From an uncultured Trueperaceae bacterium (GTDB taxonomy: Bacteria > Deinococcota > Deinococci > Deinococcales > Trueperaceae), in contig CALCHY010000223.1 in assembly GCA_937907415.1 (NCBI GenBank), forward strand, positions 1 through 27,692: DNA of 27,692 bases, read 5' to 3'. The notes under the pieces were generated by a model, which had not been told where the DNA came from, did not search any database, and saw only the letters and a program-made list of their open reading frames with translations. Below, one piece after another: positions 8,826 through 16,929 of the stretch (positions are counted from its first letter, which is position 1; each line of letters opens with the position of its first letter). The position numbers and the translations under genes were made by a program.

Positions 8826-8864
8826 AAAAATGACTGAGGGCGAGCCTCCCACAGTGGCTCGCCC
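8826..8864 (-). terminator. Rho-independent terminator of the gamma-glutamyltransferase gene
   Basis: On the minus strand, 20 bases after the ggt stop, GGGCGAGCC and GGCTCGCCC form a perfect 9-bp stem with a nine-base loop. A short T-run (the A-run at 8826-8830 on the plus strand) follows seven bases later. Confidence 0.65.
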
Positions 8865-8884
8865 CACTTGTCCCAGGGCCCGCC

Positions 8885-10468
8885 TCAGTAACCCAAGGCC
8901 AATCCTTCCTTTCGAGGGTCGCTGCCAGCAATGTAGCCGTTTCGGGTGCGGTAGATCAGTTGCGCTCCACCGAACGCGAAGTCCTCGCCGATTGTCGATT
9001 GGGTGATCTGGTGGCCACGCGCCGTCAGGTCGTTCAGAACGGCGTCTGCAACTCCGCGTTCGAGCGCGACCCTAGTGCCCTCAAGGACCTGCCAGCGTGG
9101 TGCGTCGGCCGCGGCTTGAGGGTTCTGCCCGTAGTCGATTACCCTCACTGCCATCTGCGTGTGGCCTTGCGGTTGCATAGGCCCCCCCATAACACCAAAG
9201 CTCATTACTGGTTGGCCGCCACGCGTTAGAAACGCCGGGATGATGGTGTGGAAAGGGCGCTTGCCGCCAGCCACAACATTCGGGTGGCCAGGGGTAAGCA
9301 CGAAGCCAGCGCCGCGGTTCTGCAGGGCTATACCCGTGCCAGGAACGACCACACCGGAGCCAAAGCCGTAATAGTTGGACTGGATAAACGACACCATCAT
9401 GCCCGCGCTGTCGGCTGCTGTTAGGTATACGGTGCCGCCTGGCTTGGGTAAACCGTGTACCGGCGTGCCAGCCCGATCTAGGTCGATGAGCTCGGCGCGG
9501 CTCGCCAGGTAATCGGGGTCGAGCAAGTGGGGCGCAGGAAACTCCATGGTTGCCGGGTCTGACACGTACCGGTAGCAGTCGGCAAATGCGAGTTTCATGG
9601 CTTCAATCTGCAAGTGCAGGGAGTCGGCCGATTCGGGTTCGAGCGAGGCCAAGTCGAAGTGCCGCAGTATGCCGAGAGCCATGAGCGCAGCGAGACCCTG
9701 GCCGTTCGGTGGGATCTCATGTAACTCGTGCTGGTGATAGTGGGTAGAGATGGTCTCCACCCAGTCGGCCTGGTGCTCCCCCAAATCAGACTCAGAGAGC
9801 GGATTGCCATTACGCTGCGCGTCGGCAACTATCTTCTGAGCCAAAGCGCCCCGGTAGAACGACTCGCCGTTGGTGCAGGCGATCTCCTCTAACGTTGACG
9901 CCTGGTCAGGGTTACGGAACAACTGGCCCGGCTGTGGAGCTCGGCCGCCCGGAAGGAACACGCGCCTGAACTCATCGAATCCCTCGAAGGCAGCGTCGGC
10001 GCGCTGCCAGGCGCGGGCGGTGACCGGCCCGACCGGAAAGCCATTGCGGGCGTAGTGGATGGCGGGCTCGAAGAGTCTGCTGAACGGTAGCTTGCCGAAC
10101 CGTGCATGCAGTTCGGCCCACGCTGACACAGCACCAGGCACGGTAACGGTGTCCCAACCACGCAACGGGATCGCAGCCATGCCGGAGAACTTACTGGCAT
10201 TCAGACCCTTGGCCGAACGGCCCGAGCCGTTGAGACCACGCAGTCCTTGGCCGTCCCAGACTATTGCGAAGGCGTCGCCGCCGATTCCATTACTGGTCGG
10301 CTCTAGCACGGTCAACGCAATAGCCGTAGCCACTGCGGCGTCAGCGGCGCTACCGCCCGCCATCAGCATGCTGAGGCCGGCCTGCGCTGCTAGCGGCTGT
10401 GAGGTTGCCACCATGTTGGACGCCAGAACGGGCGAGCGGAAAGTGGGGTAGGGGGCGTCGAATCTCAA
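8885..10468 (-). CDS. Gamma-glutamyltransferase family protein, YwrD-like
   Basis: Protein of 527 residues, normal length for the family. It has NGIGGDAFAIVWDG near residue 60, TVTVPGAVSAWAELH near 107, the processing/catalytic Thr in KPGGTVYLTAADSAG (T346), SFIQSNYYGFGSGVVVPGTG, LQNRGAGFVL, FGVMGGPMQPQGHTQ and the C-terminal DPRKEG motif. These Ntn-hydrolases self-cleave before the Thr and then transfer or hydrolyse gamma-glutamyl groups from glutathione or gamma-glutamyl amides and peptides. There is no signal peptide, so it probably acts in the cytoplasm, as the YwrD group does. The TTG start overlaps the stop of the Lrp-type gene (TTGA), giving a two-gene operon with translational coupling. 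The regulator probably controls it, and the setting points to amino-acid or amide nitrogen salvage. Confidence 0.92.
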   Translation of the reverse strand: MRFDAPYPTFRSPVLASNMVATSQPLAAQAGLSMLMAGGSAADAAVATAIALTVLEPTSNGIGGDAFAIVWDGQGLRGLNGSGRSAKGLNASKFSGMAAIPLRGWDTVTVPGAVSAWAELHARFGKLPFSRLFEPAIHYARNGFPVGPVTARAWQRADAAFEGFDEFRRVFLPGGRAPQPGQLFRNPDQASTLEEIACTNGESFYRGALAQKIVADAQRNGNPLSESDLGEHQADWVETISTHYHQHELHEIPPNGQGLAALMALGILRHFDLASLEPESADSLHLQIEAMKLAFADCYRYVSDPATMEFPAPHLLDPDYLASRAELIDLDRAGTPVHGLPKPGGTVYLTAADSAGMMVSFIQSNYYGFGSGVVVPGTGIALQNRGAGFVLTPGHPNVVAGGKRPFHTIIPAFLTRGGQPVMSFGVMGGPMQPQGHTQMAVRVIDYGQNPQAAADAPRWQVLEGTRVALERGVADAVLNDLTARGHQITQSTIGEDFAFGGAQLIYRTRNGYIAGSDPRKEGLALGY

Positions 10469-11007
10469 GGCTTCTCAGGCTCGCTCGCGTGGTGTTCGCC
10501 CGCCAAATTCAGCCATGCTTCCCAGTCCCAGGAACTCTTGACTACCTCTGCCAGTTGAAACGTTTCCATGCCCCTTATGGCGGGCAAGGCGGCCGGAAGC
10601 TCCTCTGCGAGGAAGCGGTGCAGGTCCTTTTGAGAGCGGTGCAAGGTCTGGATGATAATGTCGGCGGAGCCGAACGACATGCCTACGAAACGCACGTTGC
10701 GGTAGGTCGCCAAGTGGTCGGCGGCTTGCGTGACGCGCCCGGGCTCTAGCCGGAGCAAGGTCACCGCTATGACCTCGATACCGAGCCTTTGCGCGTTGCC
10801 TACTGCGGTCACCTTCACGTAACCCTCGTCCATGAGACGGTTGGCGCGAAAACGGGCAGTGCCTTCCGCGATGCCAAGGTTCTGCGCAATCTGCCGGTAA
10901 GAGCGGCGGCCGTCCTCGGCAAGTTGCATGATTATCTTCTTGTCCAGTTCGTCTAGCGCGCCATTCGGGGCCGATTGGGCCCCGCCCCCATCATCAGTCA
11001 GGAACAT
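10465..11007 (-). CDS. Lrp/AsnC-family transcriptional regulator
   Basis: Protein of 180 residues. After a short tail of about 17 residues, LDELDKKIIMQLAEDGRRSYRQIAQNLGIAEGTARFRANRLMDEGYV is the Lrp winged helix-turn-helix. The rest is a RAM/AsnC effector domain (VTLLRLEPGRVTQAADHLA, VRFVGMSFGSADIIIQTLHR, IRGMETFQLAEVVKSS). The start has AGGAGG eight bases upstream. Lrp-type regulators form octamers or other oligomers that bind amino acids or related effectors. It is cotranscribed with ggt and divergent from the amidohydrolase/ABC operon, so it most likely controls both in response to an amino-acid-like ligand. Confidence 0.93.
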   Translation of the reverse strand: MFLTDDGGGAQSAPNGALDELDKKIIMQLAEDGRRSYRQIAQNLGIAEGTARFRANRLMDEGYVKVTAVGNAQRLGIEVIAVTLLRLEPGRVTQAADHLATYRNVRFVGMSFGSADIIIQTLHRSQKDLHRFLAEELPAALPAIRGMETFQLAEVVKSSWDWEAWLNLAGEHHASEPEKP

Positions 11008-11089
11008 CGCTCCTCCTTCTAGGCCGTATTACCTGGGCTGTTGCATCCATCTTACTACTCGCGCGTCTGCGCAGCATAGGAGCGATGCA

Positions 11090-11118
11090 TTGACATTATA
11101 CGCACACCAGCTATAATG
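11090..11118 (+). promoter_or_regulatory. Promoter of the amidohydrolase operon with an embedded dyad
   Basis: TTGACA (11090-11095) and TATAAT (11112-11117) are 16 bases apart on the plus strand. CATTATA (11094-11100) and TATAATG (11112-11118) form a perfect 7-bp inverted repeat across the promoter. The left arm also provides a TATAAT on the minus strand, about 90 bases before the Lrp-type gene. Overlapping divergent promoters with a dyad are what an autoregulated Lrp-type switch would show. Confidence 0.65.
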
Positions 11119-11392
11119 CGCCTACTGATTCCCGCAGCTCTGGATACGCCTGCTACGCGAAGCAAAGGAGGCCGTTACCGACCCCTATCGTTTAGGTGCG
11201 CCGAATGTTGTGAACACTTGAGCCGAAATTGGAGGTGAGCCGATCTACGTCTCCCTACGCAGCCTCCCCCGCTAGGCGCTGCGGAGCGGAATAGAAACAT
11301 TGAGTGAAGTAGGTCCCGCAGTTCGTGTCTGAAGGTTGCCGATGATTTTGGCTGCCTCGGTTGGAGTCCCCCAGCCTTCACGGGAGTGATGA
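11119..11392 (+). other. Long untranslated leader of the amidohydrolase operon
   Basis: About 270 bases lie between the predicted transcription start and the first ATG. I find no gene and no riboswitch class I recognise. Several G- and C-rich blocks (GGAGGTGAGCC near 11231, GCAGCCTCCC near 11260, GCTAGGCGCTGCGGAGCG near 11272) could pair with each other, so a regulatory RNA fold is possible but not shown. Confidence 0.35.
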
Positions 11393-12184
11393 ATGAAGAT
11401 AATTGACGTCCACGTGCACATCGGCCCGGCTTTCAAGAATGAGCCCAAGAAGTTCTTCGATCAGTCCATCACGGCCGAAGACACACTCGGCTTACTAGAC
11501 AGGTACGGCATCGCCCAGGCCTGGGTGTTCCCTCCCGCTTGGCAAGGCGGCGAATACCACGACCCGACTTACGAGCAAGCCAATCGCGCCACCTATGAAG
11601 CCGTGCAGAAGTACCCCGATCGCATGGTGGGACTCGCACGAGTGAACCCGAACATGGGTCAGGCTGCCGTCGAGGAGTTTGAGCGCTGCGTCAAGGAGTA
11701 CGGGTTCCGGGGGATGATGCTGCACTCCGATTGGGACTCATTCGGCTTGAATGACCCCAAGCTGCACTACCCGCTGATGGAGGTGGCTGCGGCCCACGGC
11801 CTACCGATGGTGTATCACTCGGGTTATGCCCCTTCAGACCCAGCAGGCTTCCTGCGGCTCGCTCGGCAGTTCCCCACCGTGCCGATTGTGTTGAAGCATA
11901 TGGGCTACCAGTTGGCCCAAGATGCCATCGTTGCTGCTCGCGAGGCAAGCAACATCTTCCTGGAGACCTCGGCCAACTGGCCGGCGTGGATTCGTCACGC
12001 ATTACGGCAGTTAGGGCCAGAACGCATTCTTTATGGATCTGACGCGCCGTTCATGACTCCCGACATTGAGATGGCCAAGATCACTATGCTTCCCGGCCTG
12101 ACCGACACTGCGAAGGAAATGATTCTTGGCGGCAACGCCATGAGCATCTTGCCGGAATGCGCCCCGCGAAAGGAGCACGCATGA
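11393..12184 (+). CDS. Metal-dependent amidohydrolase (amidohydrolase_2 family)
   Basis: Protein of 263 residues with GGGAG six bases before the ATG. All ligands expected of the TIM-barrel amidohydrolase_2 group are visible: DVHVHIGP (H7, H9), MMLHSDW (H111), VYHSGYA (H142), VLKHMGY (H169) and LYGSDAPF (D217), plus a C-terminal GGNAMSIL motif. The family hydrolyses or decarboxylates amides, lactones and carboxylates with one or two Zn2+ ions; the substrate here is unknown. It is the first gene of the operon and overlaps the next by ATGA. Together with the peptide-type binding protein and deaminase downstream, it suggests breakdown of an imported amide or cyclic nitrogen compound. Confidence 0.88.
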   Translation: MKIIDVHVHIGPAFKNEPKKFFDQSITAEDTLGLLDRYGIAQAWVFPPAWQGGEYHDPTYEQANRATYEAVQKYPDRMVGLARVNPNMGQAAVEEFERCVKEYGFRGMMLHSDWDSFGLNDPKLHYPLMEVAAAHGLPMVYHSGYAPSDPAGFLRLARQFPTVPIVLKHMGYQLAQDAIVAAREASNIFLETSANWPAWIRHALRQLGPERILYGSDAPFMTPDIEMAKITMLPGLTDTAKEMILGGNAMSILPECAPRKEHA

Positions 12185-12951
12185 TTCTTGACGGACAGGC
12201 TCAACTGGGGCCAATGCTCACTGAGCATGACCTGTCGATCTACCCTTCGGATAGCGCAGCCGATCTGCTTCGGAGTTACGACGAGCAAGGCATCAGCGGC
12301 GGCTTGGTTCACGCGGCGTCGGCGGCCTTCTCGGAAGTGACCCCCGATTACATTGCGGCTAACAACTACGCGCAGGCGCAGGTCAGAGAACATACGACTT
12401 TGCACGGGGCGCTTCGAGTGAACCCGAACGCTCGTGGCAGCCACGATGAGCATGTAAGAGCAGCGGTAGAGGAAGGCAGCGTCAAGGCGCTAGTCTTCGC
12501 ACCATTAGAAGACGGTTTCGCGGTCGACGATGCGCGTCTAGGGCGTTACCTGGATCTAGCCCGCCGCCACGGCCTCTTGACGGTATTCCTGCTTGGCAAC
12601 TTCCACCACAGGGACACCATGCCGCTCCGACTAAAAGGCTGGCTCTACGATTACCCCGACGTGCCCGTATTGCTGACTCAGATCGCGTACCGAACGCAGA
12701 GCGACGCCGTCATGATCGCGCAGGATCACGCCAACGTCTACCTCGGCACCAGCGACTCCACCATGCTGTTCCTCCTGAACACGGTTGAAAGACTCGGCGC
12801 CAAGCGCTTCGTGTTCACGACCAATTTCCCGTTCAGCATTCCGGCTCTAGAAGTCATGAAGATCAACAAGCTACCCATCAGTGAAGAAGATAAAGAACGA
12901 ATCCTCCACCGCAACCTCAGTGAACTCATCAACAAGGAGACGGCAAAGTGA
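12181..12951 (+). CDS. Amidohydrolase paralogue with all metal ligands lost (pseudoenzyme)
   Basis: Protein of 256 residues; the start at 12181 is set by AAGGAG six bases upstream and an ATGA overlap with the previous gene. It aligns along its length with its upstream neighbour: ALRVNPN versus LARVNPN, ARRHGLLTVFLLGN versus AAAHGLPMVYHSGY, ALEVMKINKLP versus DIEMAKITMLP, and ILHRNLSELI versus MILGGNAMSI. Every metal-site residue is changed: H7/H9 to Q6/Q8, H111 to A107, H142 to L138, H169 to Q167 and D217 to N215. The frame and conserved hydrophobic pattern are intact, so it is not a simple pseudogene. A structural or regulatory partner of the active enzyme, or a binding protein, is the natural inference. 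It overlaps the next gene too, implying tight stoichiometry. Confidence 0.85.
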   Translation: MILDGQAQLGPMLTEHDLSIYPSDSAADLLRSYDEQGISGGLVHAASAAFSEVTPDYIAANNYAQAQVREHTTLHGALRVNPNARGSHDEHVRAAVEEGSVKALVFAPLEDGFAVDDARLGRYLDLARRHGLLTVFLLGNFHHRDTMPLRLKGWLYDYPDVPVLLTQIAYRTQSDAVMIAQDHANVYLGTSDSTMLFLLNTVERLGAKRFVFTTNFPFSIPALEVMKINKLPISEEDKERILHRNLSELINKETAK

Positions 12952-14501
12952 TGGCTCTTAAGCGGCGGACAATAAGCCTACTGGTGACAGCGCTGGCTAT
13001 CATGATCTCTCTCCAGGTGTACGCGAACGCCTCGGCTCAGCGCCTTCCTGGCGTGCCCTATCCGGAGCAGCGCATAGCCGAAGGGCACGTGGTGATCGTC
13101 TATCACACCGAAGCCCAGAACCTAGATCCGCGCCGCAGGGCAGGCTTCCAGGATGAACGCATCACCACGCTTCTCTACAGCTCCCTCATGAAGATTGATT
13201 CCAACGGCGAGCTCTATGGGGATCTGGCCGAAGAGTGGGCATTCCCGGACCCAACCACGCTTACGTTCAAGATCAGAGAGGACGTCCTATTCCATGATGG
13301 TCAGCCGCTGACCGCCGGGGACGTCAAGTACACCCTAGACACGGTTCGCGATCCCGAATTCGCCTCACCGCTGCGTGATCAGTTCGCCGTCATTACAGAG
13401 GTAGAGGTCGTCGGCGAACATGAACTCACGTTGCATCTGGCCAACCCCACCGGCGCCCTTCTGAACTCACTCACGCTCGGAATCGTGCCGAAGCATGTGG
13501 ACGGACAGCAGCTCAACTCGAACCCGGTTGGCTCGGGGCCGTTTGCCTTCAAGCTCTGGAGAGCTCAACAGTTCATTGAACTCGAAGCCTTCAATGGCTA
13601 CTACGGTGGCGAGCTCGGTATCAAGCGCCTGACCATAATCCCAGTGCGCGAGAACACCACGAAGGTACAGATGCTAGAGACCGGCGAAGCTGACGTGGTG
13701 TGGACCGGTGTGTCGGCCCAGGCCGCGCGTTTGGCGGCCGGAGGCGTGTACGGGGTGCAGGAGCTGCCGGGGAGCATCGAGTACATCCACCTCAACTTGA
13801 GGGAGGATTACCCTTGGAACGACGTACGCGTGCGCCAGGCTTTGCTGCACGCGCTTGACCAAGACGCCATGCATCACGTGCTGTACAGCGGATTCGCGCA
13901 GAAGGGCAACAACCCCCTCATAGCGGCTATGCCAATGTTCGAAACTGACACACCCTACTACGATTACGACCCCGAGAGAGCCAAGGAATTGTTGGCCGAG
14001 GCCGGGTATGCTAACGGCTTTACGGTCGACATGATCGTTGTGGAGACCGCAATCTACGAGCTGGTGCAGCATTACTGGAAAGAGATCGGGGTGACCCTCA
14101 ACATCCTGCAGCGCGAGGTTCCCGAGCGTTCGGGCGCCACCTTCACGGGTGAATACGAGATGGTAGGAAGCCCGTTCGGCATCCGTCCTGACCCCGACGC
14201 GTTGCTTCACAACCTGTTCCACTCCGACAGTATGGTTCCCAATAACGGCCGCAACAACGGCTACGTCAATGCCCGAGTAGATGAACTACTCGACCTGGGC
14301 CGGTTCACGCCGGATCAAGAAGCGCGCCGCGCTTATTACTCCGAAGTTCAGAAGATACTGACCGAGGAAGTGCCGATGCTAGTGCTCGGCTACCCATCTT
14401 CGCTGCTGCTCTACAACCCATACCTCGAAGATGTTCGATACGGTACGTACACCTTGTTCCTCGACACGGCCCTGAACGCCCGCTGGAACGCCCCACAGTA
14501 A
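12948..14501 (+). CDS. ABC transporter substrate-binding protein, peptide/opine type (SBP_bac_5)
   Basis: Protein of 517 residues with a signal peptide (basic MMALKRR, hydrophobic LLVTALAIMISL, cleavage near ANASAQ) and no lipobox Cys, so it is likely a free periplasmic or wall-associated protein. Cluster C signatures are present: LDPRRRAGFQDERITTLLYSS, LAEEWAFPDPTTLTFKIRED, VLFHDGQPLTAGDVKYT, VGSGPFAF, and the late FTPDQEARRAYYSEVQKIL. Such proteins deliver peptides, glycosides or metal chelates to Dpp/Opp permeases. The start is GTG at 12948 (eight bases after AAGGAG) or the adjacent ATG at 12951; both overlap the previous stop. The signature HDG-AxDV block is the strongest family evidence. 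Confidence 0.92.
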   Translation: MMALKRRTISLLVTALAIMISLQVYANASAQRLPGVPYPEQRIAEGHVVIVYHTEAQNLDPRRRAGFQDERITTLLYSSLMKIDSNGELYGDLAEEWAFPDPTTLTFKIREDVLFHDGQPLTAGDVKYTLDTVRDPEFASPLRDQFAVITEVEVVGEHELTLHLANPTGALLNSLTLGIVPKHVDGQQLNSNPVGSGPFAFKLWRAQQFIELEAFNGYYGGELGIKRLTIIPVRENTTKVQMLETGEADVVWTGVSAQAARLAAGGVYGVQELPGSIEYIHLNLREDYPWNDVRVRQALLHALDQDAMHHVLYSGFAQKGNNPLIAAMPMFETDTPYYDYDPERAKELLAEAGYANGFTVDMIVVETAIYELVQHYWKEIGVTLNILQREVPERSGATFTGEYEMVGSPFGIRPDPDALLHNLFHSDSMVPNNGRNNGYVNARVDELLDLGRFTPDQEARRAYYSEVQKILTEEVPMLVLGYPSSLLLYNPYLEDVRYGTYTLFLDTALNARWNAPQ

Positions 14502-14525
14502 GCCAATAAGCCCACAGTAGTGCTC

Positions 14526-14565
14526 GTAGCTGAGCGGGGGGTACTCGTATCCCCTGGTCAGCTAC
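14526..14565 (+). promoter_or_regulatory. Intercistronic hairpin between binding-protein and permease genes
   Basis: GTAGCTGA (14526-14533) and TCAGCTAC (14558-14565) pair perfectly, and a GGGG/CCCC inner stem extends the fold. No T-run follows. It sits 24 bases after the binding-protein stop, where binding-protein operons often carry an mRNA-stabilising or attenuating structure that keeps permease output lower. Confidence 0.55.
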
Positions 14566-14590
14566 GGCACGGGATAGGTTGGTGATGTGA

Positions 14591-15511
14591 TTGAGTCAGT
14601 ACTTAGGAAATCGACTTCTACAACTCATCCCTCTTGCGATTATTGTTACCCTGCTGATTTTCACGATCTTTCACGTTCTGCCAGGAGACGCAGCAGCGAT
14701 CTTTGCGAGCGAGGGCGCCTCCCCCGAAACTGTCGAGCTCATCCGGAGCAGACTTGGCCTAGATAGGCCGCTGCACGTTCAATACCTGGACTGGGTGTCT
14801 AACCTCCTTCGGGGCGACATGGGGAACTCGTTTTTGGATGATCGGCCGGTGTTGCAGGTGCTAGCGAACCGGTTCCCGGCCACGCTGTACCTGGCTTTGG
14901 CCAGCATGTTGGTGACAATCGTAATAGGCGTTCCAGCTGGTGTTGTAAGCGCAGTGAAGCAGAACACGATCTGGGACCGCGTGGCACGCATTGTGTCGCT
15001 AATCGGCTTATCAATGCCCTCTTTCTGGTTCGGGCTCATACTCCTGCTGATCTTCTCGTACCACCTGAAATGGCTGCCTCTAGGGGGCTATGGCAGTTGG
15101 AAGCACGTCATCTTGCCAGCCCTTGCCTTAGGCACAACCTTAGCAGCGACGGTCATGCGGCTCACGCGCTCATCGGTACTTGAAGTGGCGAGGGAGGACT
15201 TCGTTCGCACCGCCCGAGCCAAAGGGCTTTCGGAGCCCAAAGTGATCTACAAGCATGTGTTGCGCAACGCATTGATCCCAGTTATCACCATCACGGGTCT
15301 CCAGGCCGGAGCCTTACTCGGCGGCACGGTGGTTACGGAAACCGTGTTCCGGTGGCCAGGGGTGGGGTTCCTGCTTTATGACCGCATGATCAACCGCGAC
15401 GTTCCGTTCGTCATGGGAAGCCTGTTCGTCTTCGCTGTGGTGCTGGGTCTCATCAACCTGATCACGGATCTGTCGTACGCGCTGGTTGACCCAAGAATTC
15501 GGTACTCATGA
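14591..15511 (+). CDS. Dipeptide/oligopeptide ABC permease, DppB-type
   Basis: Protein of 306 residues beginning at TTG, with GGTGA five bases upstream. The N-terminal membrane segment IPLAIIVTLLIFTIFHVLPGDAA and the RLGLDRPLHVQYLDWV loop are typical of DppB/OppB. The cytoplasmic EAA-like loop that contacts the ATPase is present as EVAREDFVRTARAKGLSEPK, followed by HVLRNALIPVITITGLQAG, LLGGTVVTETVF and WPGVGFLLYDR. About six transmembrane helices are evident. It forms a heterodimer with the next gene's product. No ATPase gene follows. Confidence 0.93.
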   Translation: MSQYLGNRLLQLIPLAIIVTLLIFTIFHVLPGDAAAIFASEGASPETVELIRSRLGLDRPLHVQYLDWVSNLLRGDMGNSFLDDRPVLQVLANRFPATLYLALASMLVTIVIGVPAGVVSAVKQNTIWDRVARIVSLIGLSMPSFWFGLILLLIFSYHLKWLPLGGYGSWKHVILPALALGTTLAATVMRLTRSSVLEVAREDFVRTARAKGLSEPKVIYKHVLRNALIPVITITGLQAGALLGGTVVTETVFRWPGVGFLLYDRMINRDVPFVMGSLFVFAVVLGLINLITDLSYALVDPRIRYS

Positions 15512-15533
15512 ACTTGTTTGAGGACTCCCACTA

Positions 15534-16364
15534 GTGACCATGCTTAGTCGCTTCATTCGAAACCCCCTGAACACTACCGGTCTGTTAATCGTAGCCGTGG
15601 TCGTTCTGGTGGCTGTGCTCGCGCCCTGGCTCGCTCCGCATGACCCTTATAAGATCGACCCGTTCCAGGCCCTCAAGCCGCCGGGCGGCGAATACCTCTT
15701 AGGAACCGACAAGTTCGGTCGCGACGTGTTGAGCCGGTTGCTGCATGGCGCGCGAATATCGTTGCTTGTTGGGCTGATAGTGACCGGCATCAGCACGACA
15801 GTTGGGGTGATTATTGGAGTCGTATCAGGTTACTACGGCGGCAGAATCGACTCGATCTTCATGCGCATTACAGACGCCTTCATGACCTTCCCAGGCATCA
15901 TCCTGGCACTAGCGGTAATGGCATCCTTAGGTAGCGGTTTCTGGACCTTGGTCCTGGCGTTGGCGTTATCGGGCTGGAGTACCTTCGCCCGGCTTACCCG
16001 CGCCGAAACGCTGGCAATCAGGGAGAGGGAGTTCATAACAGCCTCCAGGGCCATCGGTGGTTCGGACTTCAGGCTGATGTTCCGCCATATAGCTACCACT
16101 CTCGTTCCGACGCTATTGGTTTACGCCAGCTTGCGGCTGGCAGTTCCAATCCTCTCGGAAGCTTCGTTGAGCTTCCTCGGTCTGGGCCTACCAGCACCTT
16201 TAGCAAGCTGGGGTCGGATGATCGCCACGGATCGCGAGAACCTAAGCATCGCGTGGTGGGCAGTGACCTTCCCAGGACTCGCCATCATGTTGGTGGTATT
16301 GGGTTTTAACCTCCTGGGCGATGGCCTTAGGGACACGCTGGATCCAAAACAGAAGACGAGCTAA
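15534..16364 (+). CDS. Dipeptide/oligopeptide ABC permease, DppC-type
   Basis: Protein of 276 residues; GTG start nine bases after an AGGA, with an ATG two codons later as alternative. DppC features are LAPHDPYKIDPFQALKPPG, YLLGTDKFGRDVLSRLLHGARISL, the EAA loop (LAIREREFITASRAIGGSDF) and LSEASLSFLGLGLPAPLASWG near the C-terminus. Six membrane segments are expected. It pairs with the DppB-type subunit 22 bp upstream and ends 26 bp before the deaminase gene, so it belongs to the same operon. Confidence 0.93.
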   Translation: MTMLSRFIRNPLNTTGLLIVAVVVLVAVLAPWLAPHDPYKIDPFQALKPPGGEYLLGTDKFGRDVLSRLLHGARISLLVGLIVTGISTTVGVIIGVVSGYYGGRIDSIFMRITDAFMTFPGIILALAVMASLGSGFWTLVLALALSGWSTFARLTRAETLAIREREFITASRAIGGSDFRLMFRHIATTLVPTLLVYASLRLAVPILSEASLSFLGLGLPAPLASWGRMIATDRENLSIAWWAVTFPGLAIMLVVLGFNLLGDGLRDTLDPKQKTS

Positions 16365-16390
16365 CGGGAATCTACTGACCGGAGTTGACA

Positions 16391-16858
16391 ATGGACAACG
16401 CAACCGCACATCTGGAGCATGCAATTCAACTTGCCTACGACAACGTAAGAGCACACGGCGGACGCCCATTCGGTGCTGTGCTGACGCGCGATGGCGAAGT
16501 GATTGCAGCCGGAGTGAACACGTTCATGGCTACAGGCGATCCCACGGCGCACGCTGAGCTAGAAGCTCTGAGGGCAGCGGGTCGTGAGGGCGCCTTCAAC
16601 AAGCCAGGGGAGTTCGTGATGTATGCCAGCGGTAATCCCTGCCCTATGTGTCAAGCAGCCATGACGCTGTTAGGTGTAGATGCCGTTTATTACGCGTACT
16701 CAAACGCCGAAGGCGAGGAGTATGGACTATCTACTGCAGATATAGAAGAGGAGTTGGCTAAGCCGGCCAGCGCTAGGCGAATGAAGTTCGTGCATGAGCG
16801 TGTGCGCGTTGACGGAGCTGACCCCTACCAGGCGTGGCGGGACCTTACAGCCAAGTGA
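16391..16858 (+). CDS. Nucleoside/guanine deaminase-like zinc enzyme
   Basis: Protein of 155 residues from the ATG at 16391, with GGAG six bases upstream; an in-frame TTG six bases earlier is unlikely. The cytidine-deaminase-like zinc site is complete: HAELEALRAA supplies the His ligand and catalytic Glu, and NPCPMCQAAM supplies the two Cys ligands. RPFGAVLTRDGEVIAAGVN is the usual first strand pair. Length and motifs fit the guanine deaminase/tRNA-adenosine deaminase superfamily, nearer the small-molecule nucleoside or base deaminases than TadA. It would release ammonia from a purine or related ring. As the last clear gene of the ABC/amidohydrolase operon, it supports a role in catabolism of an imported nitrogen compound. 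Confidence 0.85.
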   Translation: MDNATAHLEHAIQLAYDNVRAHGGRPFGAVLTRDGEVIAAGVNTFMATGDPTAHAELEALRAAGREGAFNKPGEFVMYASGNPCPMCQAAMTLLGVDAVYYAYSNAEGEEYGLSTADIEEELAKPASARRMKFVHERVRVDGADPYQAWRDLTAK

Positions 16859-16929
16859 TCCGTGCACAACACCGACTTAGAACCAATGGCCGAATCGGGG
16901 CACTTGGTGACGACTGAAGGGGTGCTGGC

